Shown in pieces: positions 34,048 through 43,417 of a stretch of DNA of 64,000 nucleotides. Every line of letters begins with the position of its first letter. Position 1 is the first letter of the stretch. The notes beneath the pieces are model-generated. The model was not told where the DNA came from, made no database searches, and saw only the letters and a program-made list of their open reading frames with translations. The stretch spans positions 62,001-126,000 of the forward strand of contig NZ_VWWJ01000010.1 of assembly GCF_011753055.1 (NCBI RefSeq). The letters run 5' to 3'. The DNA is from Burkholderia sp. Ax-1719. Its GTDB lineage: Bacteria; Pseudomonadota; Gammaproteobacteria; Burkholderiales; Burkholderiaceae. A program made the position numbers and the translations under genes.

Positions 34048-34917
34048 ATGCCCCACACGCACTACACCACCCTGATTTCAGCCGCCAACCTGCACGAGCG
34101 CATCACCGCCGCGCCGGGCAGCGTGCTCGTCGTCGACTGCCGCTTCGATCTGCTCGACCCGCAAGCCGGGGAGACCGCCTACGCCGCCGGTCACCTGCCC
34201 GGCGCGCGCTATCTCCACCTCGACCGCGATCTTTCCGGGCCCAAGACCGGCAAGAACGGCCGCCATCCGCTGCCCGACCGCGCCTCGCTCGTCGCCACGC
34301 TGGCCGACTGGGGCTTGAACGCGGGCCAGCAAGTGGTTGCCTATGACGCCCAGGGCGGCTCGTACGCCGCGCGCCTGTGGTGGCTGCTGCGCTGGCTCGG
34401 GCATGATTCGGTTGCCGTGCTCGACGGCGGTCTGCAGGCGTGGGAGGCGGCGGGTTATCCGCTGTCGAAGGACGTGCCCACCGCCACGCAAGGCACGTTC
34501 AAGGCAGGCGCGCCGTTGCAGGTGACCATCGATGCCGCAGCCGTCGTGCGCAATCTGGGCACGCGCGAATTGACCGTCGTCGATGCGCGCGCCAATGACC
34601 GTTATCGCGGCGAGAACGAAACCATCGATCCTGTTGGCGGCCATATCCCCGGCGCGAAGAATCGCTTCTTCAAGGACAACCTCACCGCCGACGGCCGATT
34701 CAAGTCGGCGCACACGCTGCGCGAGGAATTCACGGCGCTGCTGCCGGGCATCACGCCGGAGCATGTGGTGCTGCAATGCGGCTCGGGTGTGACAGCATGT
34801 CACAACGCGCTGGCGATGGAGATCGCCGGCATGCATGGCGCCGCGCTCTATGGCGGTTCGTGGAGCGAGTGGGTCTGCGACCCGTCGCGTCCGGTGGCGA
34901 CGGGTGCGAATCCCTGA
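34048..34917 (+). CDS. Two-domain sulfurtransferase (thiosulfate/3-mercaptopyruvate type)
   Basis: A 289-residue protein of two rhodanese domains. The inactive first half carries VVDCRFDLLDPQAGETAYAA, and the second half holds the active-site loop CGSGVTACHN (Cys near residue 244). The CGSGVT form is typical of 3-mercaptopyruvate sulfurtransferases. AGGAG precedes the ATG at 34048, itself preceded by a short tandem repeat of ATCCAGGT. Such enzymes move sulfane sulfur to thiol acceptors or cyanide. Confidence 0.9.
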   Translation: MPHTHYTTLISAANLHERITAAPGSVLVVDCRFDLLDPQAGETAYAAGHLPGARYLHLDRDLSGPKTGKNGRHPLPDRASLVATLADWGLNAGQQVVAYDAQGGSYAARLWWLLRWLGHDSVAVLDGGLQAWEAAGYPLSKDVPTATQGTFKAGAPLQVTIDAAAVVRNLGTRELTVVDARANDRYRGENETIDPVGGHIPGAKNRFFKDNLTADGRFKSAHTLREEFTALLPGITPEHVVLQCGSGVTACHNALAMEIAGMHGAALYGGSWSEWVCDPSRPVATGANP

Positions 34918-34948
34918 TCGTAGACCATTGACCGTTGGCACGAAGGCG

Positions 34949-34983
34949 AAAAGCCGCTTACCCGCAAGGGTCGGCGGCTTTTT
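34949..34983 (+). terminator. Rho-independent terminator of the sulfurtransferase gene
   Basis: AAAGCCGC and GCGGCTTT arms around a 16-base insert that itself contains TACCC/GGGTC pairing, followed by a T-run, 32 bp past the stop. Confidence 0.8.
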
Positions 34984-35026
34984 GCTTGTTGCGCGCCTCA
35001 CGCAATCGAGTATCGACAAACCTTCA

Positions 35027-36208
35027 ATGAAAATAACCACAACGCTCGCCCTTGTTCCGCTGGCTCTCGTGATGTCGGCGGCGAATGCTGCTTCGTTCGA
35101 TTGCAGCCAGGCGAAGACGCCGGTGGAACATGCGATTTGCAGCGACCCGAAGCTCTCCGCTTCCGACACGCAACTGCAAAGCGCGTACGAGGCCGCCGTG
35201 GCCGCGATGCCGGCCGAGGCGCGCCCCGCCATCCGCGCCGGGCAGCGTGACTGGCTCGGCTATCGCAATGCCTGCGCCCAACCGACGCAGGGGTATAGCT
35301 TGCAGCGGTGCCTGACGGAGCGCATCGACGCAAGGATTCAAACCCTTCAGGATGACGCCGGCAAACGCAAGTCATATGCGACGATCCAGGCCATCACCAG
35401 CTTTATCCCCGAGCAGCCGGCCACCGCCGCGCAAATGCTCCGGCAATACCCCGACAACGCGCTCGGCCAGGCCTGGCTGGCCTACATCGGACTGCACTAC
35501 CCGGCCGGCGGCGTCACAGCGAAGGAAGTGAGTTCGGCACTGCGACACGCCGAGGCGGGCGTCGATTCCACCGACCATGACGATCAGGCGTGGACCGAGT
35601 ACACCGACAAGAAGCAGCCTCGCGCCACGGCGGTTTATTACCTGCTGCGTCTGCTGATGCGCGAAAACCCCGACCCCGGACTGATCACCTGTGCGCACGC
35701 GTTCATCTTCCGTAACGACCTGAAAAACGCGTCCGCGGCGTTTGGCGGCATCAACGGTTCGACCCGGGACGCCGGCGCGCCTTATTGCGAACCGCTCAAC
35801 GGGCTTTTCTGGCTGACGTCGTGGCGCACGATGGATTCCGCCTTCAGCGGCCCGATCGATCTTGCGCTGGAGCACGCCGGGACGATGTCGCGCGGCGTGC
35901 TGGCCAACATGAAGCTGGATGCGGTCCACATGTCGATCGCGCCGCAAAGTTATGGCACGGCAACCAACATCGCGAAAATCGACGCTGCGGTGCAAACCAT
36001 GAAGCAGTGGCACGAAGAACCGGCATGGAGCCGCGCGGATCGCGACAAGGCCATCGCCACGATTCCCGCCGCGATTCGGGAGACGAAAAACTGGGCGATA
36101 CGCAATTACGGTCTTGCGCCCGACGATGCCCAGCGCGCGGCACAAGGGATCGTCGGGGTCTACCTGGAAAGCTGGATAAGATTTATCCGCGATCCGGAAG
36201 ACGGCTAG
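35027..36208 (+). CDS. LprI-like (DUF1311) exported protein with a long C-terminal region
   Basis: A 393-residue protein with a Sec signal peptide (MKITTTLALVPLALVMSAANA, cleavage before ASFDC). The LprI/DUF1311 module follows at residues 22-105: a Cys, then TPVEHAICSDPKL, AYEAAVAAM, AGQRDWLGYRNAC and a CLTERIDARI helix, with four cysteines able to form disulfides. The founder LprI inhibits lysozyme. The remaining 290 residues have no family I recognise and make the protein far longer than a typical LprI protein. Confidence 0.75.
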   Translation: MKITTTLALVPLALVMSAANAASFDCSQAKTPVEHAICSDPKLSASDTQLQSAYEAAVAAMPAEARPAIRAGQRDWLGYRNACAQPTQGYSLQRCLTERIDARIQTLQDDAGKRKSYATIQAITSFIPEQPATAAQMLRQYPDNALGQAWLAYIGLHYPAGGVTAKEVSSALRHAEAGVDSTDHDDQAWTEYTDKKQPRATAVYYLLRLLMRENPDPGLITCAHAFIFRNDLKNASAAFGGINGSTRDAGAPYCEPLNGLFWLTSWRTMDSAFSGPIDLALEHAGTMSRGVLANMKLDAVHMSIAPQSYGTATNIAKIDAAVQTMKQWHEEPAWSRADRDKAIATIPAAIRETKNWAIRNYGLAPDDAQRAAQGIVGVYLESWIRFIRDPEDG

Positions 36209-36271
36209 GACGCGGTGGGCAAGTCTGACGGCAAGCAAAGCGCGATCTGCGTTGGCCGCCGGGCGCCGCCC

Positions 36272-37144
36272 TCAAGCGACGCCGTGCTCCTTGAACCACG
36301 CTATCGCGCGCTTCCACCCATCTTCGGCATCGGCCTTGCGATAGCTCGGCCGATAGTCGGCGAAGAAAGCGTGGCCCGCATCGTCATACACGACGAACTG
36401 CGAGCCGCGGCCGCCCTGCGGCCCTTGCGCGATCGCCGATTTCATCTGTTCCAGGGTGTCCTGCGGAATGCTGTTGTCCTGCCGCCCGTAAAGACCCAGT
36501 ACCGGCACCTGAAGATCGCCAGCCAGATCGAGCGGATTGCGCGGCGTATTCGCCGTGTGATCGCCCGCCACGCGCCCGTACCACGCCACCGCCGCTTTCA
36601 CGTGCGGGTTGTGTTCGGCGTAAAGCCAGGTGATGCGGCCGCCCCAGCAAAAACCATTGACGCCAAGCCGACGTGTGTCGCCGCCATGCTGCGCGGCCCA
36701 TTCGACCGCCGCGTCGATATCGCCGAGCACCTGCGCATCCGGCACCTTGCTCACCAGTTGCTCGTTCAATTGCTGCATCGTCGGATACGCCGATGCATCG
36801 CCCTCGCGCACGAACAGATCCGGCGCGATCGCCAGATAACCGAGCTTCGCAAAGCGTCGGCATACATCGGCGATATGCTCGTGTACGCCAAAAATCTCGT
36901 GAATCACGATGATCACAGGCAGATGCGTCTTGCCGCGTGGCTGCGCGCGATAGGCGGGCACGAGCGTGCCGTTCGATTCGAAGCCGATCTCGCCTGCATC
37001 CAATCCTTCGGCATCCGTATGAATCGTCTGTGCGGAAACCGGCAATACAGCGGCGGCGAATCCCGTGCCAAGCGCGGCCTTGATAAACGTGCGCCGATCG
37101 AACGGCACGTGGGGGACGAGGCTATCGATTTCAGGCTTGAGCAT
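36272..37144 (-). CDS. Dienelactone hydrolase family protein, Tat-exported
   Basis: A 290-residue alpha/beta hydrolase. The nucleophile elbow is GVNGFCWGGRI, with Cys instead of Ser as in dienelactone hydrolases, and an Asp/His pair is seen in LGLYGRQDNSIP and YDDAGHAFF. The N-terminus FDRRTFIKAALGTGFAAAVL is a twin-arginine signal, so the folded enzyme is exported. It is the first gene past the ndh terminator on the reverse strand. The substrate is unknown. Confidence 0.88.
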   Translation of the reverse strand: MLKPEIDSLVPHVPFDRRTFIKAALGTGFAAAVLPVSAQTIHTDAEGLDAGEIGFESNGTLVPAYRAQPRGKTHLPVIIVIHEIFGVHEHIADVCRRFAKLGYLAIAPDLFVREGDASAYPTMQQLNEQLVSKVPDAQVLGDIDAAVEWAAQHGGDTRRLGVNGFCWGGRITWLYAEHNPHVKAAVAWYGRVAGDHTANTPRNPLDLAGDLQVPVLGLYGRQDNSIPQDTLEQMKSAIAQGPQGGRGSQFVVYDDAGHAFFADYRPSYRKADAEDGWKRAIAWFKEHGVA

Positions 37145-37174
37145 GCAATGCTCCTCGCGATAGAAACAGCGCCA

Positions 37175-37199
37175 TAAAAAAATGCGCCCGCAGGCGCAT
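37175..37199 (-). terminator. Rho-independent terminator of the type II NADH dehydrogenase gene
   Basis: ATGCGCC/GGCGCAT stem with a short loop, followed on the reverse strand by seven T residues, 9 bp past the ndh-type stop codon. Confidence 0.88.
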
Positions 37200-37207
37200 A
37201 GGTGAAA

Positions 37208-38551
37208 TCAGTGCAGCTTGACGCGCGGCAGCGTCGTGCGCCGCAGCCAGTGTGCGACGGTGTCGAGCATCATGCGCGCATAGCCATGCAGCGCGGCGAT
37301 ATGCAGCCGGTACAACGACATATACATGAAGCGCGCGAACAGCCCTTCGATCAGCATGCTGCCGCCAATCAGGCCACCCATCAGATTGCCGACCGCGCTG
37401 AAATGGCCCAGCGACACCAGCGAGCCGAAGTCGCGATAGGTGAATTCAGGCAGCGGCCGACCATCGAGCAGATTGCCCATCGACTTGAACAGGAACGAAG
37501 CCTGCTGATGCGCGGACTGGGCGCGCGGCGGCACATTGCGATCGGTGCCATGCCATACGCACGCGGCGCAGTCGCCCAGCGCGAAGACGTTATCGTCGAT
37601 TTCGGTTTGCAGCGTGCGCCGCACGATCAACTGGCCGAGCTTGTTGACCGTGAGACCATCGAGTTGCGAAAGCACCGCTGGCGCCTTGATGCCTGCGGCC
37701 CAGACGGTGAGATCGGCGCGGATGGCCTTGCCGCTTGCGGTACGCACCACACCGGGCGCGACCTCGGTCACGCGCTCGCCGGTGAGAACGCGCACGCCGA
37801 GCTTCTCCAGCAATTCCGCCGTCGCCGACGACACGCGTTCAGGCAGCGCCGGCAAAATGCGCGGCCCCGATTCGATCACTGCGATGCCCACGTCATGACT
37901 CGGATCGAGCTTGTGCAAGCCATAAGCCGACAACACCTGTGCGGTATTGCGCAACTCCGCGGATAACTCCACACCCGTTGCGCCTGCACCGACGATCACC
38001 ACCTGCACGCGCGGCTCTTCCTTGCCTTCGTGATCGCGCGTGATGACGGGATCGGTCTGATGCTCCGCGCGCACGCACGCCGCGATCAGGCGCTTGCGAA
38101 AGCGTTCAGCCTGTTCGACGGTATCCAGCGCGATGGAGTTTTCCGCCGCGCCCGGCACGCCAAAGAAGTGCGTCGTGCTGCCGATGGCAATCACGAGCGT
38201 GTCGTATTCGAGCGTACGCACCGGCAGCATCGCCGCGCCGTCTTCGTCCTGTACCGCGCCAAGCGTAATGCGCCTGGCAGTGCGATCGAGTTCAACCAGT
38301 TCGCCCTGCTGAAACTCGAAGCCATGCCAGCGCGCCTGCGCGGCATATTCGAGCTCCTGCGTGAACGGGTCCATGCTGCCCGCCGCAACTTCGTGCAGCA
38401 GCGGCTTCCAGATGTGCGTTGGATTGCGGTCGACGAGGGTGACCGTCGCGCGCGGCTGGCGGCCACGGCCCACCTTGCCGTAACGGTCGCCTAATCGGGT
38501 CGCCAGTTCCAGCCCGCCAGCGCCCCCACCTACAACGATAAAACGATGCAT
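37208..38551 (-). CDS. Type II NADH dehydrogenase (NAD(P)/FAD-dependent oxidoreductase)
   Basis: A 447-residue NDH-2-type flavoprotein. FAD binding is by FIVVGGGAGGLELATRLG at the N-terminus. A second Rossmann motif, VVIVGAGATGVELSAEL, near residue 185 binds NADH, and the late FAD motif is VFALGDCAAC. A C-terminal amphipathic region (LFARFMYMSLYRLHIAALHG) would attach it to the inner membrane, where it passes electrons to quinone without pumping protons. GGAG precedes the ATG at 38551 by 5 bp. It follows polA on the same strand after about 220 bp. Confidence 0.9.
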   Translation of the reverse strand: MHRFIVVGGGAGGLELATRLGDRYGKVGRGRQPRATVTLVDRNPTHIWKPLLHEVAAGSMDPFTQELEYAAQARWHGFEFQQGELVELDRTARRITLGAVQDEDGAAMLPVRTLEYDTLVIAIGSTTHFFGVPGAAENSIALDTVEQAERFRKRLIAACVRAEHQTDPVITRDHEGKEEPRVQVVIVGAGATGVELSAELRNTAQVLSAYGLHKLDPSHDVGIAVIESGPRILPALPERVSSATAELLEKLGVRVLTGERVTEVAPGVVRTASGKAIRADLTVWAAGIKAPAVLSQLDGLTVNKLGQLIVRRTLQTEIDDNVFALGDCAACVWHGTDRNVPPRAQSAHQQASFLFKSMGNLLDGRPLPEFTYRDFGSLVSLGHFSAVGNLMGGLIGGSMLIEGLFARFMYMSLYRLHIAALHGYARMMLDTVAHWLRRTTLPRVKLH

Positions 38552-38770
38552 AAATTCTCCGTGCATGTCGATGGGCGTTAGAAGGTCCGACGCTCGCGTG
38601 CTTCACGCAATGAAGCGCGACGACGTCGGCCTTCGTCTCATTGTCGGCGGACGGGACGCGCGGCGGCAAGATGTGAAGCTCACATTGAGGTCATGTGCAT
38701 GCCCTACTTGTGCGTGGCCACCTGTGCGCTCACTGCTTGTCCAACATCACGATTTCGCAATGTGAGTGCG

Positions 38771-41572
38771 TCAATGCGCCTCTTCCCAATTCGCACCGAC
38801 ACCCACCTCGGCGACGAGCGGCACCTTGAGCTTCGCCACCGAGCACATCAGTTCCGGCAGGCACTTACGTACTTCGGACAACTCTGCATCCGGCACTTCG
38901 AGCACCAGTTCATCGTGCACCTGCATGATCATCTTCGTGCCGATCTTGCGCTCGTCGAGCCACTTCTGCACCGCGATCATCGAGAGCTTGATGAGATCCG
39001 CAGCCGTGCCCTGCATCGGCGCATTGATGGCGGCGCGTTCGGCAGCCTGGCGGCGCGGGCCGTTGCCGCCGTTGATTTCGGGCAGCCACAGGCGGCGGCC
39101 GAATACGGTCTCGACGTAACCGCGCGACTTCGCATCCATACGCGTCTCGTCCATGTAGCGAGCCACGCCCGGATAACGCGCAAAATAGCGGTCGATATAA
39201 AGCTTCGCCGCATCGCGCGTGATGCCGAGATTCGACGCGAGACCAAACGCGCTCATGCCGTAAATCAGGCCAAAGTTAATCACCTTGGCGATACGGCGCT
39301 GATCGTTGCTGACTTCCAGCGCGGTGACGCCGAACACTTCGGCGGCAGTCGCACGGTGAATATCGTCGCCGCGCGCGAAGGCCGCGAGCAGCGATTCGTC
39401 GCCCGAAATATGCGCCATGATGCGCAGTTCGATCTGCGAGTAATCGGCGGAAACGATCTTGCAGCCCGGCGACGCGATAAACGCCTCACGGATGCGTCGA
39501 CCTTCGCCCGTGCGCACCGGAATATTCTGCAGATTCGGATCGTTCGAAGCCAGACGGCCCGTCACCGCCACGGCCTGCGCATAGTTAGTATGCACACGGC
39601 CCGTCTGCGGATTGACCATGCGCGGCAGCTTGTCGGTGTAGGTCGACTTGAGCTTAGAGAGGCCGCGATGTTCGAGCAGCAGCTTGGGCAGCGGATAATC
39701 TTCCGCGAGCTTCTGCAGCACTTCTTCGTCGGTGGAAGGCGCGCCGCTCGGCGTTTTCTTCACAACGGGCAGTTGCAGTTTTTCGAAGAAAATCTGGCCG
39801 ATCTGTTTGGGCGAACCGAGGTTGAATTCGCCTTCCGCCAGCACATAGGCCTCTTTTTCCAGCTCGACCAGACGCACGGCGATCTCTGCGCTCTGCTTTT
39901 CCAGACGTTCCGTGTCGATCAGCACGCCGTTGCGCTCCATCTTGCGCAGCACGCGCGCCGTGGGCAGCTCGATATCGCGATACACGTATTGCAGGCCCTT
40001 TTCGGGCTCGATCTGCGGGTAAAGCGCGAGGTGCAGTTGCAGCGTGACGTCCGCATCTTCGGCTGCGTATTCGGCGGCCTTTTCCAGCGAAACTTCATCG
40101 AAACCAATCTGCTGCGCGCCCTTGCCCGCAACCTCTTCGTACTTGATCGTCTTGATGCCGAGATGGCGAAGCGCAAGGCTATCCATATCGTGCGTGCGAT
40201 GCGATTCAAGCACGTACGATTCGAGCAGCGTGTCGTGCTCGACGCCATTGAGTTCGATGTCGTAGTTCGCCAGCACCTGCTCGTCGTACTTCATGTGCTG
40301 GCCGACTTTCTTGTGCTGCGTGCTTTCGAGCCACGGCTTCAAACGCGCGAGCACTTCATCGATCGGCAGTTGTTCCGGCATATCCGGCCCGCGATGCGCG
40401 AGCGGCAGATAGGCGGCGCTGCCCGGCTCGGTCGAAAACGACATACCCACGAGCTTCGCCTGCATCGGATCGAGCGCCGTGGTTTCCGTATCGAACGCGG
40501 TGAGCTTCGCGGCTTCGATCTTCCTGAGCCAGGCGTCGAACTGTTCCCACGTCTGGATCGTTTCGTAATTGCGCGGCGCATCGACGAACAGCGCGGGCTG
40601 CACGTTGGCGTCTTTTTCCGGCGCATTGCCAGTCGTTGCCGCGGGCACCGTCTGCTTTTGTTCCGAAGCCTCAGTGATCTCGCGCAGCCAGGTCTTGAAA
40701 CCGTGACGCGCGAAGATATCGCGCATTTCCTCGCGCGCTTCGGGACGCGTGCCAAGCGACGCTTCAATCGACTCCAGATGCGGCGCGAGATCGCAAGCCG
40801 TTTCCACCGTGACGAGCTTGCGCGCCATCGGCAGGAAGTCGAGCGCGTCGCGCAGATAACCGCCCACTGCGCCCTTGATTTCGTCGGCATGTTCGACGAT
40901 GCCGTCGAGCGAGCCATATTGCGTGAGCCACTTCACCGCCGTCTTCGGGCCGCACTTGTTCACGCCCGGCACGTTATCGACCGTATCGCCGATCAGCGAG
41001 AGATAGTCGACGATACGCTCCGGCGGCACGCCGAACTTCGCGATCACGCCTTCGCGATCGAGCAGTTCGTTCGTCATCGTGTTGATGAGCGTGACGTGAT
41101 CGGTCACGAGCTGCGCGAGATCCTTGTCGCCCGTGGAGACGATCACCTTCATGCCGAGCTTTTCCGCCTGGGCGGCGAGCGTGCCGATCACATCGTCGGC
41201 TTCCACGCCTTCGACCATCAGGAGCGGCCAGCCGAGCGCGCGCACCGCCGCGTGGATCGGCTCGATCTGAGCCGCAAGCGGCTCCGGCATGGAAGGCCTG
41301 TTGGCCTTATAGTCGGGATACCAGTCATCACGAAACGTCTTGCCCTTGGCATCGAACACGCACGCGCTATACTCTGCCGTAACGTCCTTGCGCATACGAC
41401 GCAGCATGTTGATGATGCCGTAGAGTGCACCTGTGGGTTCGCCGTCGGGACCGCGCAGATCCGGCATCGCATGGAAGGCCCGATAGAGATAGCTAGAACC
41501 GTCGACCAGCAACAGGGTCTTACCTTCCAGCTGATTTTGTAGCTTCGTTTCCACGCGTAGTTCTTCAGGCAT
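38771..41572 (-). CDS. polA: DNA polymerase I
   Basis: A 933-residue family A polymerase. Order of domains: 5'-3' exonuclease (LLLVDGSSYLYRAFHAMPDL, then VIVSTGDKDLAQLVT), 3'-5' exonuclease with the DEDD motif in TAFDTETTALDP, and the polymerase with VSADYSQIELRIMAH (motif A), RRIAKVINFGLIYGMS (motif B) and MQVHDELVLEVP (motif C). The ATG at 41572 lacks a clear ribosome-binding site and is one base away from the divergent start codon of the LOG-family gene. Confidence 0.96.
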   Translation of the reverse strand: MPEELRVETKLQNQLEGKTLLLVDGSSYLYRAFHAMPDLRGPDGEPTGALYGIINMLRRMRKDVTAEYSACVFDAKGKTFRDDWYPDYKANRPSMPEPLAAQIEPIHAAVRALGWPLLMVEGVEADDVIGTLAAQAEKLGMKVIVSTGDKDLAQLVTDHVTLINTMTNELLDREGVIAKFGVPPERIVDYLSLIGDTVDNVPGVNKCGPKTAVKWLTQYGSLDGIVEHADEIKGAVGGYLRDALDFLPMARKLVTVETACDLAPHLESIEASLGTRPEAREEMRDIFARHGFKTWLREITEASEQKQTVPAATTGNAPEKDANVQPALFVDAPRNYETIQTWEQFDAWLRKIEAAKLTAFDTETTALDPMQAKLVGMSFSTEPGSAAYLPLAHRGPDMPEQLPIDEVLARLKPWLESTQHKKVGQHMKYDEQVLANYDIELNGVEHDTLLESYVLESHRTHDMDSLALRHLGIKTIKYEEVAGKGAQQIGFDEVSLEKAAEYAAEDADVTLQLHLALYPQIEPEKGLQYVYRDIELPTARVLRKMERNGVLIDTERLEKQSAEIAVRLVELEKEAYVLAEGEFNLGSPKQIGQIFFEKLQLPVVKKTPSGAPSTDEEVLQKLAEDYPLPKLLLEHRGLSKLKSTYTDKLPRMVNPQTGRVHTNYAQAVAVTGRLASNDPNLQNIPVRTGEGRRIREAFIASPGCKIVSADYSQIELRIMAHISGDESLLAAFARGDDIHRATAAEVFGVTALEVSNDQRRIAKVINFGLIYGMSAFGLASNLGITRDAAKLYIDRYFARYPGVARYMDETRMDAKSRGYVETVFGRRLWLPEINGGNGPRRQAAERAAINAPMQGTAADLIKLSMIAVQKWLDERKIGTKMIMQVHDELVLEVPDAELSEVRKCLPELMCSVAKLKVPLVAEVGVGANWEEAH

Positions 41573-41573
41573 T

Positions 41574-42332
41574 ATGGACAAGAGAAAAGTGATTCCGAGT
41601 CTGCGTTCACTCGCAGATCAAGAGCGCGCAACGGCCAAAAAGGCGCGCGCATCGTGGCAGATGTTCACGATTATGGCAGAGTTTATCGAGGCGACCGAAT
41701 ACCTGTCCGAGATCCGGCCAGCGGTCAGCATCTACGGCTCTGCACGCCTGAAACCGGACTCAAAGTACTACCAGCTGGCCTCCACGATCGCGCGAAAAGT
41801 CTCGGATGCGGGCTTCGCCGTGATCTCCGGCGGCGGCCCTGGCATCATGGAAGCCGCGAACCAGGGCGCGCACGCGGGCAAGTCGCCATCGGTGGGTCTG
41901 AACATCGAATTGCCGCACGAGCAGTCGGGCAATCAATGGCAGGACATCTCACTGCGATTCCGCCACTTCTTCACGCGCAAAGTGACGTTCGTGAAGAACT
42001 CGGATGCCGTGATCGTCATGCCGGGCGGCTTCGGCACGCTCGACGAACTGGCCGAAGTGCTCACGCTGATCCAGACGAAGAAGTCGCGCCATGTACCCAT
42101 CATTCTGGTGGGCGCGGAGTTCTGGGAAGGACTGCTGGCGTGGTTCCGTTCGGCGCTGGTGCCGATGGGCCTCATCAATCCGGAAGACCTGGATCTGATG
42201 CAGGTGATCGACGATCCGGATCAGGTGCTCGAAGCGGTGCTGAAGTTCTACGAGGACAGCGGCGAAGAAGCGGAAGACACGGAACATCCCGCTCGCCCGG
42301 ACTCGGACGAAGACCGCATGTTCTATCTGTGA
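41574..42332 (+). CDS. LOG family (TIGR00730-type) Rossmann-fold protein
   Basis: A 252-residue protein of the lysine-decarboxylase-like LOG family. The nucleotide motif GGGPGIMEAANQGAH and the signature PGGFGTLDELAEVLTLIQ are both present, with IYGSARLKP near the N-terminus. Family members are cytokinin-activating phosphoribohydrolases or nucleotide 5'-monophosphate nucleosidases (the YgdH/PpnN group). It is divergent from polA, with start codons separated by one base. Confidence 0.88.
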   Translation: MDKRKVIPSLRSLADQERATAKKARASWQMFTIMAEFIEATEYLSEIRPAVSIYGSARLKPDSKYYQLASTIARKVSDAGFAVISGGGPGIMEAANQGAHAGKSPSVGLNIELPHEQSGNQWQDISLRFRHFFTRKVTFVKNSDAVIVMPGGFGTLDELAEVLTLIQTKKSRHVPIILVGAEFWEGLLAWFRSALVPMGLINPEDLDLMQVIDDPDQVLEAVLKFYEDSGEEAEDTEHPARPDSDEDRMFYL

Positions 42333-42378
42333 TGCATTGCGTTTGATGGACTGCGTGGGGCGCCCCGCCCCGCGCATC

Positions 42379-42416
42379 GACATGCAGCGTGCGTCCTGCG
42401 CGCTGCATGTCTTTCC
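42379..42416 (+). terminator. Hairpin between the LOG-family and LysR genes
   Basis: GACATGCAGCG and CGCTGCATGTC form an 11-bp stem 46 bp past the LOG-family stop, followed by TTTCC. It probably terminates the forward transcript; the T-run is short. Confidence 0.65.
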
Positions 42417-43322
42417 TCACGCTTTCAGGCGCGCTGCTTGCGCGCCGCTGCCACTTTCTTCCTCCAGCCAGCGGCAAAACTGCGCCACGATAGGCGTTTT
42501 GGCGATTTCGCGCCGCGCGACCCACCAGTAACCACGCGCATCGAGATGCGGCCCCGCCAGCGGCGCGACGAGCCGCCCTGACGCCAGTTCGTCGTCCAGC
42601 AAGGGCAACGGCCCAAGCGCGACACCCAGACCATCCACCGCCGCCTGCAAGGCCAGATAGAAATGGTCGAACGACTGCTTTTTGCGGCACTTCGCCGTGA
42701 CGCCCGCAGCCGCGAGCCATGTGCGCCACGCATCGGGACGCGTATCGGAATGCAGCAGCACATGGCGCGCAAGATCGTTGGCGTTGTCGATCGGCACGCG
42801 TTTGAGCAACGCCGGACTGCACACGGGCAGTTCCGTTTCGCCGAGAAAGTGCCCGCTCTCGCAATCGGGCCAATGCGAGGGGCCGCGCCGCACAGCGACA
42901 TCGAAAGCATCGAGCGTTTCTACTGGCGCATTCGAGGTTGCCAGACGCAACTCGACGTTGGGATTGAGCCGCTGGAACTGCGATAGACGCGGCAGCAGCC
43001 ACTTCATCGCAAAGGTGGGCAGCGCATTCACGCGCAAAACGTGAACCACGCCGGTATCGCGCAGCTGTTCCGTAGCGCGTGCAATATTGTCGAACGCAGC
43101 CTGCACTGCGCCCAGGTAACGCCGCCCGTCCTCGGTCAGCGCGACGCGCTTGCCATGCCGATGAAACACCTGCACGCCCACCCACGCTTCCAGCGCGGCA
43201 ACCTGCCGGCTGATTGCACCGTGAGTCACATGGAGTTCCGCCGCGGCGGCGGTAAAGCTGTTGTGCCGCGCTGCGGCCTCGAAAGCGCGCAGCGCGGGAA
43301 ACGGTGGGAGAGAACGTGCCAT
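42417..43322 (-). CDS. LysR-family regulator (GcvA-like)
   Basis: A 301-residue LysR regulator. The N-terminus LPPFPALRAFEAAARHNSFT is typical of the GcvA/AmpR subgroup, and the helix-turn-helix is AAAELHVTHGAISRQVAALE. The effector domain follows from about residue 95. It is divergent from the two chromate-transporter genes across 95 bp that hold a 19-bp palindrome, and so probably controls them. Confidence 0.9.
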   Translation of the reverse strand: MARSLPPFPALRAFEAAARHNSFTAAAAELHVTHGAISRQVAALEAWVGVQVFHRHGKRVALTEDGRRYLGAVQAAFDNIARATEQLRDTGVVHVLRVNALPTFAMKWLLPRLSQFQRLNPNVELRLATSNAPVETLDAFDVAVRRGPSHWPDCESGHFLGETELPVCSPALLKRVPIDNANDLARHVLLHSDTRPDAWRTWLAAAGVTAKCRKKQSFDHFYLALQAAVDGLGVALGPLPLLDDELASGRLVAPLAGPHLDARGYWWVARREIAKTPIVAQFCRWLEEESGSGAQAARLKA

Positions 43323-43324
43323 GC

Positions 43325-43343
43325 TTGTGATTCTAGATCACAA
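43325..43343. promoter_or_regulatory. 19-bp palindrome, probable LysR operator
   Basis: TTGTGATTCTAGATCACAA is a perfect inverted repeat with a 5-base centre, lying 2-21 bp upstream of the LysR start codon in the divergent gap. Its position over the regulator's ribosome-binding region suggests autorepression as well as control of the transporter pair. Confidence 0.55.
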
Positions 43344-43417
43344 AGGAACGGCCAAAAAATCGTTTTGCTGCCCAGCGATTCGGCGCTACGCTCGCAGCTT
43401 GTCTCAGAGGTTCCCGC

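Noticed and set aside
38671..38685. ATGTGA-AGC-TCACAT as a CRP site between polA and the NADH dehydrogenase gene
   Set aside because: The spacer is 3 bases instead of the 6 in CRP sites, and the position relative to a promoter is unclear.
38693..41542. A 949-codon open frame antisense to polA
   Set aside because: polA on the other strand has all family A polymerase motifs; the antisense frame is a composition artefact.
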